From the NCBI GenBank assembly GCA_963752605.1, contig CAVVYW010000005.1, positions 1,563,677-1,627,676 on the forward strand: a stretch of DNA of 64,000 nucleotides. Direction: 5' to 3'. The notes under the pieces were generated by a model. That model searched no databases and was not told where the DNA came from. It saw nothing but the letters and a program-made list of their open reading frames with translations. The stretch is from CAVVYW01 sp963752605 (lineage in GTDB: Bacteria; Actinomycetota; Thermoleophilia; Solirubrobacterales; 70-9). Shown piece after piece: positions 41,305-50,057 of this stretch. A program made the translations under genes and the position numbers. The number at the start of each line of letters is the position of its first letter. Position 1 is the first letter of the stretch.

Positions 41305-43739
41305 CCCGGCCGATCCGGAACGCGGTGACGCTCGTGATCGACGGCCGCGAGGTGACGGCGCCCGAGGGGACGATGCTGGTCGACGCGGGCAAGATGGGCG
41401 ACGTCGAGATCCCGGTCTTCTGTTACGACCCGAAGCTCGGCGATCCAGTGGGCGCTTGCCGGATGTGCCTGGTGGAGATCGAGGGCATCCCCAAGCTGCA
41501 GACTGCCTGCTCGACCCCCGTTCGCGACGGCATGGTCGTCTACACCCAGACCGAACAGGTGAAGACGGCCCAGGAGGCGGTGGTCGAGTTCCTGCTGGTG
41601 AACCACCCGCTCGACTGCCCGGTGTGCGACAAGGGAGGCGAGTGCCCGCTCCAGGACGTCGCGATGGGATGGGGACCGGGCAAGAGCCGGTTCACCGACC
41701 CCAAGCGGCACTTCCAAAAGCCGCTCGAGCTGTCACCGCTGATTGCGATCGACCGCGAGCGCTGCATCCTCTGCTACCGCTGCGTCCGCTTCAGCCAGGA
41801 GGTCTCCGAGGACGACCAGCTGCAGCTGCTCGAGCGCGGTGACAAGAGCTTCGTCGGCACCTTCGACGAGCGCCCCTACATCGCGCCCTTCCACGGCAAC
41901 ATCATCGAGCTCTGTCCGGTGGGGGCCCTGACCTCCTACACCTACCGCTTCCGGGCGCGCCCCTGGGACATCGAGCAGGCGGGCTCGGTCTGCACCCTGT
42001 GCCCGAGCCAGTGCAACGTCGGCTACACGGTCCGGGACGAGCGGGTCCTGCGGGTGAACGCCCGTGACAACACGGCCGTCGACGACGGCTGGCTCTGCGA
42101 CAAGGGCCGCTTCGCTTTCCAGATGTTCAACTCGGCGGAGCGGATCACCCGGCCGATGGTTCGGGGCGGTGACGGGAACCTCACTCCCGTCAGCTGGGAG
42201 AAGGCGCTCACGGCGGTCACCGACGGGCTGCGCGCCGCGGGCTCAGGCGCCGCGACTCTGGTCGGCGGCGGGGCCTCGAACGAGGAGGGCTGGCTGGCGC
42301 AGCGGATCGTGCGCGAGCTCGGCTCCTCCAGCGTGGCCTGCTCCCCGAGCCCGATCGAGCCGGGCCTCCTCGGCGAGCTCTCCCGCCCCGAGCTGGCCGC
42401 GAGGATCGCCGACCTCGACATCGCCGATGCGATCCTCGTGATCGGCACCGACCCGCTGCACGAGATGCCGATCCTCGACCTGCGGCTGCGCAAGGCGGTG
42501 CGCCGCGGGCAGGCGAAGCTGGCGGTCGCCTCCGAGCGGCCCACCGCGCTGGACGGCGGGGCGACCGAGACGGTCCGCTACGCGCCGGGCGACGCCGCGG
42601 CCTTCCTCAGCGCCCTCGCGGCTGGGCTCGGCGTCGAGGGCTACAAGGCCGGCGGGCCTCACCAGAAGGCGGCCGACGCGATCGCCGAGCTGCTCACGGG
42701 AGCGCCCGACCCGATCATCATCTGGGGCGAGCGGCTCTGGCGCAGCCCCGGCGCGGTGCAGGCGCTGCACGACTGCGCGCGGGGAATCGAGATGCACAAG
42801 CGGATCGGCCCCGGCCTGCTGGAGGTCCCCGAGGAGGCGAACGGGCGCGGGCTGCGCGAGGTCGGCTGCCTCCCCGGCGCGGGCCCGGGCCTGACCGCCA
42901 CCGAGGGGCGGAGTGCCGATGAGATCAAGCAGGGCCTCGCCGGCGACGAGCTGGATGCGCTGCTGCTGATCGGCGCCGATCCGGTCCGGACCTATCCGGA
43001 CGGCGACGGCTGGCGGAAGGCCCTCGCCGGCTCCTTCGTGGTCAGCGTCGCCATGTTCGAGGACGACTCGACCGCGCTCGCGGACGTGGTGCTACCCGCC
43101 GAGACCCACGCCGAGAAGGAGGGCACCGTCACCCATCCCGACGGCCGGCTCCAGCGGGTTCGCCGCAACGTCCCCTTGCCCGAGGACGTCCGCCCCGGTT
43201 GGCAGGTGCTCGCCGACCTCTCCCAAGCACTCGGGGGCCGCCTGGCTTTCGAGAGTGCCGCCGGCGTCTTCGAGGCGCTCTCGAACGAGGTTCCCTTTTA
43301 CGACACGGTCACCTACGAGGAGATCGGCGGTAAGGGACTCAGGTGGCAGGAGCGCGATCCCGGTACCTCGTGGACCCCGGAGAAGCGATCCGTGGTCGCG
43401 ACCCGGAGTGCCGAGTCCCCCGCCCAGGATGGGGACGGCCTCCTGCTGGGCACCTACCGCGACCTGTGGGCTACCGACATCACCAAGCGCAATCCGGCCC
43501 TCCGCTTCCTCATGCCGAAGCAGAAATTGGAACTGGCTCCGAAGGACGCCGAGCAGCTCGAGCTTGCCAACGGCGACGAGGTGACCGTCTCGGTTAACGG
43601 CACCAGCGTCGAGGCCCGGGTTGCGATCAGCTCGCGCATGGATCCCGGCGCGGCGTTCCTCATCGAGGGCACGGACGAGGGGAACGCGAACGTCCTGGCC
43701 AACGGTGTGCCGCAGAGGCTTCAGGTGGCGAAACGATGA
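41301..43739 (+). CDS. nuoG: NADH-quinone oxidoreductase subunit G
   Basis: An 812-residue subunit that carries several iron-sulfur clusters in the peripheral arm. N-terminal 2Fe-2S: VFCYDPKLGDPVGACRMC. N5-type with histidine: HPLDCPVCDKGGECPLQD. N4-type: CILCYRCVRFS and CPVGAL. A fourth set CTLCPSQCNV with a later DDGWLCDKG matches the additional N7 cluster found in some bacteria. The rest is a molybdopterin-oxidoreductase-like domain without molybdenum function. ATGA overlaps at both ends bind it to nuoF and nuoH. Confidence 0.95.
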   Translation: MTRPIRNAVTLVIDGREVTAPEGTMLVDAGKMGDVEIPVFCYDPKLGDPVGACRMCLVEIEGIPKLQTACSTPVRDGMVVYTQTEQVKTAQEAVVEFLLVNHPLDCPVCDKGGECPLQDVAMGWGPGKSRFTDPKRHFQKPLELSPLIAIDRERCILCYRCVRFSQEVSEDDQLQLLERGDKSFVGTFDERPYIAPFHGNIIELCPVGALTSYTYRFRARPWDIEQAGSVCTLCPSQCNVGYTVRDERVLRVNARDNTAVDDGWLCDKGRFAFQMFNSAERITRPMVRGGDGNLTPVSWEKALTAVTDGLRAAGSGAATLVGGGASNEEGWLAQRIVRELGSSSVACSPSPIEPGLLGELSRPELAARIADLDIADAILVIGTDPLHEMPILDLRLRKAVRRGQAKLAVASERPTALDGGATETVRYAPGDAAAFLSALAAGLGVEGYKAGGPHQKAADAIAELLTGAPDPIIIWGERLWRSPGAVQALHDCARGIEMHKRIGPGLLEVPEEANGRGLREVGCLPGAGPGLTATEGRSADEIKQGLAGDELDALLLIGADPVRTYPDGDGWRKALAGSFVVSVAMFEDDSTALADVVLPAETHAEKEGTVTHPDGRLQRVRRNVPLPEDVRPGWQVLADLSQALGGRLAFESAAGVFEALSNEVPFYDTVTYEEIGGKGLRWQERDPGTSWTPEKRSVVATRSAESPAQDGDGLLLGTYRDLWATDITKRNPALRFLMPKQKLELAPKDAEQLELANGDEVTVSVNGTSVEARVAISSRMDPGAAFLIEGTDEGNANVLANGVPQRLQVAKR

Positions 43740-44737
43740 GCCTGCCGCTCGCGGAGGTGGGGTTCGCCGAGGCGACCTGGGTGATGATCGTCAAGTCGAT
43801 CATCATCTTCCTCGGCGTCTTCCTGATCGTGCCGGTCCTGACGGTGGTCGAGCGAAAGCTGATCGGCCGCTTCCAGAACCGCTACGGCCCCAATCGGGTG
43901 GGTCCGGTCGGCCTGCTCCAGCCGCTGGCCGACATCGTCAAGCTCGCCGGCAAGGAGATGTTCAGGCCGGACGCCGCCGTCCCCTTCCTCTACGCGATCG
44001 CGCCGGCGCTGGTCATCTTCTCCGGGGTCGCGACCCTGGCGGTGCTTCCGTTCGGCGACGTCCAGAACGGAATCGGCCTCTACGGGATCGACGTCTCGAT
44101 CGGGGTCCTCTACTTCTTCGCCTTCGGCTCGCTCTCGTTCTACGGCCTGCTGCTCGCCGGATGGGCATCGGGGTCGAAGTACAGCTTCCTCGGGGCGATG
44201 CGTTCGGCGGCGCAGCTCATCTCCTACGAGGTCTCGATGGGCCTGGCGCTGCTCGGCGCGGTGATGATGGCCGGCTCGCTCTCGCTCACCGAGATCGTCC
44301 ACGCGCAGGATGAGATCTGGTTCATCGTCCCGCAGATAGTCGGCTTCCTGGTCTTCCTGGTCGCCGGCTTCGCCGAGACCAACCGGGCACCCTTTGACCT
44401 GCCGGAGGCCGACGCCGAGCTCGTCCAGGGCTACATGACCGAGTACGGCGGGATGCGGTTCGGCTCCTACGCGCTCGCCGAGTACCTGGAGATGTTCGTC
44501 GTCTCCGGGATCGCGGCGACCTTCTTCCTGGGCGGCTGGATGGGCCCCGGCCCGGGCTGGCTCGATCCGGTCTGGATGGTGATCAAGACCCTCTCCCTGG
44601 TGATGTTCTTCATCTGGGTGCGGGCCACGCTGCCGCGCCTCCGCTACGACCAGCTGATGAGCCTCGGCTGGAAGGTGATGCTCCCACTGGCCACCCTGAA
44701 CGTGTTCGTCACCGCGGTGATCGTCACGGTGAGCTGA
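43736..44737 (+). CDS. nuoH: NADH-quinone oxidoreductase subunit H
   Basis: A 333-residue membrane subunit with eight hydrophobic segments, linking the quinone site to the proton channels. Diagnostic sequences are the first loop ERKLIGRFQNRYGPNRVGPVGLLQPLADIVKL and the acidic loop ETNRAPFDLPEADAELVQGYMTEYGGMRF. Both match the family, including the conserved acidic residues. Overlaps nuoG by ATGA and nuoI by TGATG. Confidence 0.96.
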   Translation: MSLPLAEVGFAEATWVMIVKSIIIFLGVFLIVPVLTVVERKLIGRFQNRYGPNRVGPVGLLQPLADIVKLAGKEMFRPDAAVPFLYAIAPALVIFSGVATLAVLPFGDVQNGIGLYGIDVSIGVLYFFAFGSLSFYGLLLAGWASGSKYSFLGAMRSAAQLISYEVSMGLALLGAVMMAGSLSLTEIVHAQDEIWFIVPQIVGFLVFLVAGFAETNRAPFDLPEADAELVQGYMTEYGGMRFGSYALAEYLEMFVVSGIAATFFLGGWMGPGPGWLDPVWMVIKTLSLVMFFIWVRATLPRLRYDQLMSLGWKVMLPLATLNVFVTAVIVTVS

Positions 44738-45312
44738 TGGAGGCGAAGCTCAACACCGACAGGACCGACTGGGAGCAGTTCCCGTACCTGAACTCGGCCG
44801 ATGTGATCTCTGTCCAGCGCGGGCCCGAGCCCGGGGGCGCGGCCGGCGCGTACCGGGCTTTCAGCGAGACGCTGCGGGGCCTGCGGACGACCTTCGCGCG
44901 GATCATCGAGGGTCCGATGACGATCCAGTACCCGGAGGAGAAGACGCCGGTCTATCCCCGCTTCCGGGGCCGGCACAAGCTCCACCGCTTCGAGGACACC
45001 GGCCTCGAGAAGTGCGTCGGTTGCTCGCTCTGCGCCGCCGCCTGCCCGGCCGACTGCATCCGCGTCGTCGCGAAGGAGAACGAGCCGCACGACCGCAAGT
45101 CGGCGGGCGAGCGCTACGCCGAGGTCTACGAGATCAACCTCTCGCGCTGCATCTTCTGCGGCTACTGCGAGGTCGCCTGCCCCTTCGACGCGATCACGAT
45201 GGGGCACGACTACGAGCTGTCGGACTACAACCGCTCCGACCTCATCTTCACCAAGGAGATGCTGATGGCCGAGCCGATCGACCGCACCCCGCTGCGCCGC
45301 GAGGGCGAGTGA
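44737..45312 (+). CDS. nuoI: NADH-quinone oxidoreductase subunit I
   Basis: A 191-residue ferredoxin-like subunit with two 4Fe-4S clusters (N6a, N6b) passing electrons to NuoB. The ligand motifs are CVGCSLCAAACPADCI and CIFCGYCEVACPFDAI. The first 60 residues (LNTDRTDWEQFPYLNSADVI) are longer than in E. coli. The ATG shares bases with the nuoH stop. It is followed, unusually, by an NTF2-like gene rather than by nuoJ. Confidence 0.95.
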   Translation: MEAKLNTDRTDWEQFPYLNSADVISVQRGPEPGGAAGAYRAFSETLRGLRTTFARIIEGPMTIQYPEEKTPVYPRFRGRHKLHRFEDTGLEKCVGCSLCAAACPADCIRVVAKENEPHDRKSAGERYAEVYEINLSRCIFCGYCEVACPFDAITMGHDYELSDYNRSDLIFTKEMLMAEPIDRTPLRREGE

Positions 45313-45325
45313 TAAGAGTGGTCGC

Positions 45326-45715
45326 GTGGCCGACGAGCATCACCAGCTCATCCGGGACTGGGCCGACGCCTTCAACCGCGGGGACATGGACGCCGCGCTG
45401 GGCTTCATCCATCCCGAGGTCCAGATCGACGATCCGGACCGAACCGGGAGGAGCTGGCGAGGCCACGACGAGTTTCTGGAGTTCGTCCGGGAGTGGCTCG
45501 AGAACTTCGACTCCTACCGGCTTGAGCTCGCCGCGATCGAGGATGGACCTGACGGGACCTTTGCGCGGGTCACTCAGACCGGCAAGGGCAAGGGCAGCGG
45601 GCTCGAGTTCGAGCTGCCGACCCACTTCGCCCTCCGCTTCCGCGACGGGAAGGTCGCGTACTACCGGATCGCGACGGAGGCCGAGGACGCTCGCCGGGAG
45701 GTCGGCCTGGAGTAA
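45326..45715 (+). CDS. NTF2/SnoaL-like protein inserted in the nuo operon
   Basis: A 129-residue cone-fold protein (HHQLIRDWADAFNRGDMDAALGFIHPEVQIDDP; WRGHDEFLEFVREWLENFDSY; GTFARVTQTGKGKGSGLEFELP; FALRFRDGKVAYYRIATEAEDARREVGLE). It is not a known Complex I subunit. It sits between nuoI and nuoJ on the same strand, 13 bases after nuoI and 12 bases before nuoJ, so it is almost certainly in the operon. It resembles the NTF2-like proteins at 143, 18706 and 19415 in layout. Its function is unknown; a ligand-binding or assembly role in Complex I is only a guess. Confidence 0.82.
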   Translation: MADEHHQLIRDWADAFNRGDMDAALGFIHPEVQIDDPDRTGRSWRGHDEFLEFVREWLENFDSYRLELAAIEDGPDGTFARVTQTGKGKGSGLEFELPTHFALRFRDGKVAYYRIATEAEDARREVGLE

Positions 45716-45727
45716 GAGGCAGCTCCC

Positions 45728-46252
45728 GTGAAGGAGGTCGTCTTCTTCGCGGGAGCGCTGGGCACCCTCGGCGGGGCGATCGCGGTGATCGGGCTCCGCA
45801 ACCCGTTCTACAGCGTGCTCGCCCTCATCGTCCACCTGATCTCACTGGCCGGGCTCTTCCTCCTGCTGCAGGGCGAGTTCCTGGCCGCCGCACAGATAGT
45901 CGTCTACGCCGGGGCGGTGATGGTCCTCTACGTCTTCGTCGCCGCCTACGTCGGCAACGTCGAGGAGCCGCTCTGGGAGCCGATCCCGGGCCAGCGCTTC
46001 ATCGCGCCGGTGCTCGGAATCGCGCTGTTCGTCGAGCTGAGCATCGCGATCATCGGCTCGGGGCTGAAGTCGATCGAGTCGGAGGGTCCGACGGTCGAGC
46101 TGGGCTTCGGCTCGCCGGCCGAGGTCGGCAAGCTGATGCTGGAGCGCTTCCTGATCGCGTTCGAGGCGGCGTCACTGCTGCTTCTGGTCGCGGCAGTAGG
46201 CGCTGTGGTTCTAGCCGGCCGCCATGGCGCGACCGGCGAGGAGACCAGCTGA
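45728..46252 (+). CDS. nuoJ: NADH-quinone oxidoreductase subunit J
   Basis: A 174-residue membrane subunit with five hydrophobic segments. The family region LISLAGLFLLLQGEFLAAAQIVVYAGAVMVLYVFVAAYVG, containing the pi-bulge helix near the quinone-coupling axis, is well conserved. GTG start; TGATG overlap with nuoK. Confidence 0.94.
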   Translation: MKEVVFFAGALGTLGGAIAVIGLRNPFYSVLALIVHLISLAGLFLLLQGEFLAAAQIVVYAGAVMVLYVFVAAYVGNVEEPLWEPIPGQRFIAPVLGIALFVELSIAIIGSGLKSIESEGPTVELGFGSPAEVGKLMLERFLIAFEAASLLLLVAAVGAVVLAGRHGATGEETS

Positions 46253-46551
46253 TGGACATCATCTGGTACCTCGTCCTCTCCGCACTCATCTTCGCCACGG
46301 GCGTGACGGGCGTGCTGCTCAGACGCAGCCCGCTCGTGATCCTGCTCTGCCTCGAGCTGATGCTGAACGCCGGCAACCTCGCCCTGCTCGCCTTCAGCCG
46401 CTCGCTCGGCGACCAGGACGGGCAGGTCTTCGCCCTGATGGTGATGGTGATCGCGGCGTGCGAGGTGGTGGTGGGCCTGGGGATCATCGTCGCGGCCTAC
46501 CGACGCCGGATCCCGCTGAACGTCGACGACCTGCGAAGTCTCCGCGGCTAG
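46252..46551 (+). CDS. nuoK: NADH-quinone oxidoreductase subunit K
   Basis: A 99-residue three-helix membrane subunit. Family features are GVLLRRSPLVILLCLELMLNAGNLALLAF, with the conserved membrane glutamate in CLELMLN, and VIAACEVVVGLGIIVAAYRRR with the second one. It takes part in the proton path next to NuoJ and NuoN. Only three bases separate it from nuoL. Confidence 0.95.
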   Translation: MDIIWYLVLSALIFATGVTGVLLRRSPLVILLCLELMLNAGNLALLAFSRSLGDQDGQVFALMVMVIAACEVVVGLGIIVAAYRRRIPLNVDDLRSLRG

Positions 46552-46554
46552 GCG

Positions 46555-48558
46555 ATGAGCGCGACGACCTACGGCTGGCTGGTCCTCGCCTTCCCGCTCG
46601 CGGGCTTCGCGGTCAACTCGCTGGGCTACAAGAAGCTCCCCGGCCGCTCGCCCGGCTGGATCGGCACGGCCTCGATCGGCCTCTCCTTCCTCGCGTCGCT
46701 CGGGATGCTGTTCATGCTCCTCGACCACCCCGTCGAGGAGCGCCAGCTCACCTCGTCGCTCTACGATTACGCGAGCGCGGCCGGCCTGGATATTCAGCTG
46801 AACGTCCTGGTCGACCCCCTCTCGGTCTACATGTGTCTGGTGGTCAGCGGCATCTCGACGCTGATCCACCTCTACTCGGTCTCCTACATGTCCTCGGACC
46901 GCGGCTACGCGCGGTTCTTCAGCTACCTCAACTTCTTCGTCTTCTCGATGCTGCTGCTCGTCCTGGCGGGCAACCTGGTCCTGCTGATCGTCGGCTGGGC
47001 CTTCGTCGGCTTCGCCTCCTACGCGCTGATCAGCTTCTGGTACCGGCGCGGGACAGCGACAGCGGCCGGCATGAAGGCCTTCGTCATCAACGTGGTCGGC
47101 GACATCGGGCTGGTGTTCGCGGCGCTGTACATCTTCCGCGAGCTCGGCACCTTCGACCTGCTCACGATCTTCGAGCGGGCGCCCGAGGAATTCACGACCA
47201 ACGAGGGCGTGGTCGTCGCGATTGGGATATTCCTGCTGGTCGGCGCCTTCGCCAAGTCCGCCCAGGTCCCGCTCCACACCTGGCTCCCCGACGCGATGGA
47301 GGGCCCGACCCCCGTCTCGGCGCTGATCCACGCCGCCACGATGGTCACCGCGGGCGTCTACCTGATCGCCCGCTTCCACCCGGTATTCGAAATCGCCCTG
47401 ACCGCCGCCGACATCGCGGCGCTGATCGGCCTGGCCACGCTGCTCATCGCGGCGACGATCGCGCTCGTCGTCACCGACCTGAAGCGGATCATCGCCTACT
47501 CGACCATGAGCCAGATCGGCTACATGGTCGTCGGGGTCTCGATCGGCGCCTACAGCGCGGGGATGTTCCACCTGATGACCCACGCCTTCTTCAAGGCGCT
47601 TCTGTTCATGGCGGCCGGCTCGGTGATCGCCGCGATGGCGAACCGCCAGAACATCGACCTGATGGGCGGCTTCCGGCGGGCCCTCCCCTTCACCTCGGCG
47701 ATGCTGCTGATCGGCTGCCTGGCGCTCGCCGCCTTCCCGGGCACATCCGGCTTCTTCTCGAAGGACGAGATCCTCGCCTTCGCCGAGTACCGGGGCGGCT
47801 TCTATGAGATCTTCGTGATCGGCGGCTACCTCGGCGCCCTGCTCACCGCCTTCTACTCGTTCCGGATCGGGTTCCGAGTCGTCTTCCGCGCGCCGGTGCC
47901 GGAGGCGCAGTCGCTCGAGCGAGGCGAGATCGTTCACGCCGAGCCGGAGAACCCCGCCACCGGCGAGCAGGAGGACACCGACGTGGGCTTCCCCGGCCCG
48001 GAGCACCACATCGCCGAGCGGGCGCTGCCCATGCGGATCGCGATGTCCGTACTCGGGCTCGGCGCGCTCTTCGCGGGCCTGGTCCAGATCCCGGGAGTGG
48101 ACGACGTCATCCACAAGTTCCTGCACGGCTCCTTCGAGGACTCCACGCTCTACGAGCAGGGGCCGTCCACCGGCGCCGAGTACGAGGGCCTCGCGATCGG
48201 CGGCCTGATCTCCCTGCTCGGGATCGGCCTCGCCTACTTCGCCTATCTCTCGCGACCGGGATGGACCGCCCGGCTCCAGTCCCGGCTCCCGGCTCTGCAC
48301 ACCTTCCTCGAGCGCAAGTGGTACTTCGACGAGCTCATCGACGTCCTGTTCGTCCGTCCCGCGCTGGCCATCGGGAGGTGGGCCAACTCGACCTTCGAGC
48401 GCTACGTCGTCCAGGGGCTGGTCGGAGGGACAACCGGCCTCGTCCGCGGCGCCAGCGCCGTGGTTCGCGGCGCCCAGTCCGGCTACCTGCGCTCCTACGC
48501 CCTGCTCTTGGTCACCGGCTTCACCGCCCTCGGCCTCTACTTCCTGGTGCAGGCATGA
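46555..48558 (+). CDS. nuoL: NADH-quinone oxidoreductase subunit L
   Basis: This 667-residue antiporter-like subunit is the distal proton pump with the long lateral helix. Typical segments are VDPLSVYMCLVVSGISTLIHLYSVSYM, AFAKSAQVPLHTWLPDAMEGPTPVSALIHAATMVTAGVYLI and HAFFKALLFMAAGSVI. The length fits (E. coli 613). The ATG is three bases after nuoK; its end overlaps the ATG of nuoM. Confidence 0.96.
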   Translation: MSATTYGWLVLAFPLAGFAVNSLGYKKLPGRSPGWIGTASIGLSFLASLGMLFMLLDHPVEERQLTSSLYDYASAAGLDIQLNVLVDPLSVYMCLVVSGISTLIHLYSVSYMSSDRGYARFFSYLNFFVFSMLLLVLAGNLVLLIVGWAFVGFASYALISFWYRRGTATAAGMKAFVINVVGDIGLVFAALYIFRELGTFDLLTIFERAPEEFTTNEGVVVAIGIFLLVGAFAKSAQVPLHTWLPDAMEGPTPVSALIHAATMVTAGVYLIARFHPVFEIALTAADIAALIGLATLLIAATIALVVTDLKRIIAYSTMSQIGYMVVGVSIGAYSAGMFHLMTHAFFKALLFMAAGSVIAAMANRQNIDLMGGFRRALPFTSAMLLIGCLALAAFPGTSGFFSKDEILAFAEYRGGFYEIFVIGGYLGALLTAFYSFRIGFRVVFRAPVPEAQSLERGEIVHAEPENPATGEQEDTDVGFPGPEHHIAERALPMRIAMSVLGLGALFAGLVQIPGVDDVIHKFLHGSFEDSTLYEQGPSTGAEYEGLAIGGLISLLGIGLAYFAYLSRPGWTARLQSRLPALHTFLERKWYFDELIDVLFVRPALAIGRWANSTFERYVVQGLVGGTTGLVRGASAVVRGAQSGYLRSYALLLVTGFTALGLYFLVQA

Positions 48559-50057
48559 TCCAGGTCCTGCTCTGGCTCCCCCTCGCCGCCGGGCTCGCCG
48601 CCTGTCTCGCGCCGCGTCGCATGGTGGGCTGGGTGCCGGTGGCCGGCGCGCTGGGGACCCTCGCCCTCGCGGTGCTGGTCGTCTGGGAGTTCGACCCCTC
48701 CGGCGGCCTCCAGCACACCGTCGACGAGAGCTGGATTCCCGACCTCGGGGTCCGCTACCAGCTCGGGGTGGACGGGATCAGCCTCTTCCTCATCCTCCTG
48801 ACCGCTGTGCTGTGGCTCGCCGCGGCGGCCTGGTCCGCGATCCGCGAGCCCGACCGTCCCCGGACCTGGTTCCTGATGCTGGGCCTCGCCGAGACGGCGA
48901 CCCTCGGGGCGTTCCTCGCGCAGGACCTGATCCTCTTCGTCCTCTTCTTCGACCTGATGCTGATCCCGTTCTACTTCCTGTTCGGGTCGTGGGGGACGGC
49001 GAGCGAGGGCGCCGGGCCCGGCGGCGAGGGCACCGTCACCCCGCAGGCGGCGACTATCAAGATGATCGTCTACACGCTGGTGGGGTCCCTGCTGATGCTG
49101 GCCGGGGCGATCGCGACCGGAGTGATCGCCGGGGACGGGACACCGGTCTTCTCGATGCAGGAGCTTGCGGCAAACCCGCTCGGCCAGGGCAGCCAGGACT
49201 GGATCTTCTGGTTCTTCGCCGCGGCCTTCCTGGTGAAGATGCCGGCCTTCCCGCTTCACGGCTGGATGCCGGACGCCTACCGGGTGGCGCCGCTGCCGGC
49301 GCTGGCGGTCTTCTCCGCCGTCCTCTCCAAGGTGGGCGCCTACGGGTTCCTGCGGGTGGTGCTCCCGATCTACCCGGACGCGACGACCCGCTTCCAGGAG
49401 GTGATCCTGGCGATCGCGCTCGCCTCGATCCTCTACGGCTCGGTGATGGCCTTCACCCAGACCAATGCGCGATTGGTCGCCGGCTACTCCTCCGTCGCAC
49501 AGCTCGGCTTCATCACGCTCGGCATCTTCAGCCTGCGGCCCGACGGGGCCGACGGCGCGGTGCTCCAGATGGTCAACCACGGCCTGGTGGTCGCCCCGCT
49601 GCTGCTGATCGTGATCGTGCTCGCTGCGATGGCCCGCACCGACGACATCACCAAGATGGGCGGGATCGCCACCCGGGCGCCCGTCCTGGCGGCCCTCTTC
49701 CTGGTGATCACGCTGGCCCTGCTGGCGATGCCCGGCTCGGCCAACTTCGTCGGCGAGTTCTACATCCTGAACGGCGTCTTCCAGGAGAAGATCATGTTCG
49801 CGATGGTCGCGATGCTCGGCATCGCGCTGGCGGCCTACTACGCCCTGCGCCTCTACCAGGGCGCGATGCACAACCGCAAGCCGGAGGGGATCGAGTCGCA
49901 TGAGATCCCCTGGCGCGAGGGCGCGATCATCGGCGGCCTCGTCGCTTGCATCGTCGCGCTGGCGCTCTATCCCGGCCTGATCCTCAGCCGGGGCGAGGAC
50001 TCGGTCGACACCCAGCTGACCGGCGTCACGGCTCGGGACGAGGTGGCACAGCGATGA
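48555..50057 (+). CDS. nuoM: NADH-quinone oxidoreductase subunit M
   Basis: A 500-residue antiporter-like proton-pumping subunit. Signature parts are GVDGISLFLILLTAVLWLAA, LFVLFFDLMLIPFYFLFGSWG, FLVKMPAFPLHGWMPDAYRVAPLPALAVFSAVLSKVGAYGFLR and MVNHGLVVAPLLLIV. The open frame extends upstream inside nuoL, but ATG 48555 forms the usual ATGA overlap and begins the first helix. It overlaps nuoN in the same way. Confidence 0.96.
   Translation: MIQVLLWLPLAAGLAACLAPRRMVGWVPVAGALGTLALAVLVVWEFDPSGGLQHTVDESWIPDLGVRYQLGVDGISLFLILLTAVLWLAAAAWSAIREPDRPRTWFLMLGLAETATLGAFLAQDLILFVLFFDLMLIPFYFLFGSWGTASEGAGPGGEGTVTPQAATIKMIVYTLVGSLLMLAGAIATGVIAGDGTPVFSMQELAANPLGQGSQDWIFWFFAAAFLVKMPAFPLHGWMPDAYRVAPLPALAVFSAVLSKVGAYGFLRVVLPIYPDATTRFQEVILAIALASILYGSVMAFTQTNARLVAGYSSVAQLGFITLGIFSLRPDGADGAVLQMVNHGLVVAPLLLIVIVLAAMARTDDITKMGGIATRAPVLAALFLVITLALLAMPGSANFVGEFYILNGVFQEKIMFAMVAMLGIALAAYYALRLYQGAMHNRKPEGIESHEIPWREGAIIGGLVACIVALALYPGLILSRGEDSVDTQLTGVTARDEVAQR

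Noticed and set aside
45946..48300. 784-codon open frame on the minus strand
   Set aside because: It is antisense to nuoJ, nuoK and nuoL; composition is Glu/Asp/Arg/His-rich without any domain, typical of the mirror of GC-rich genes.
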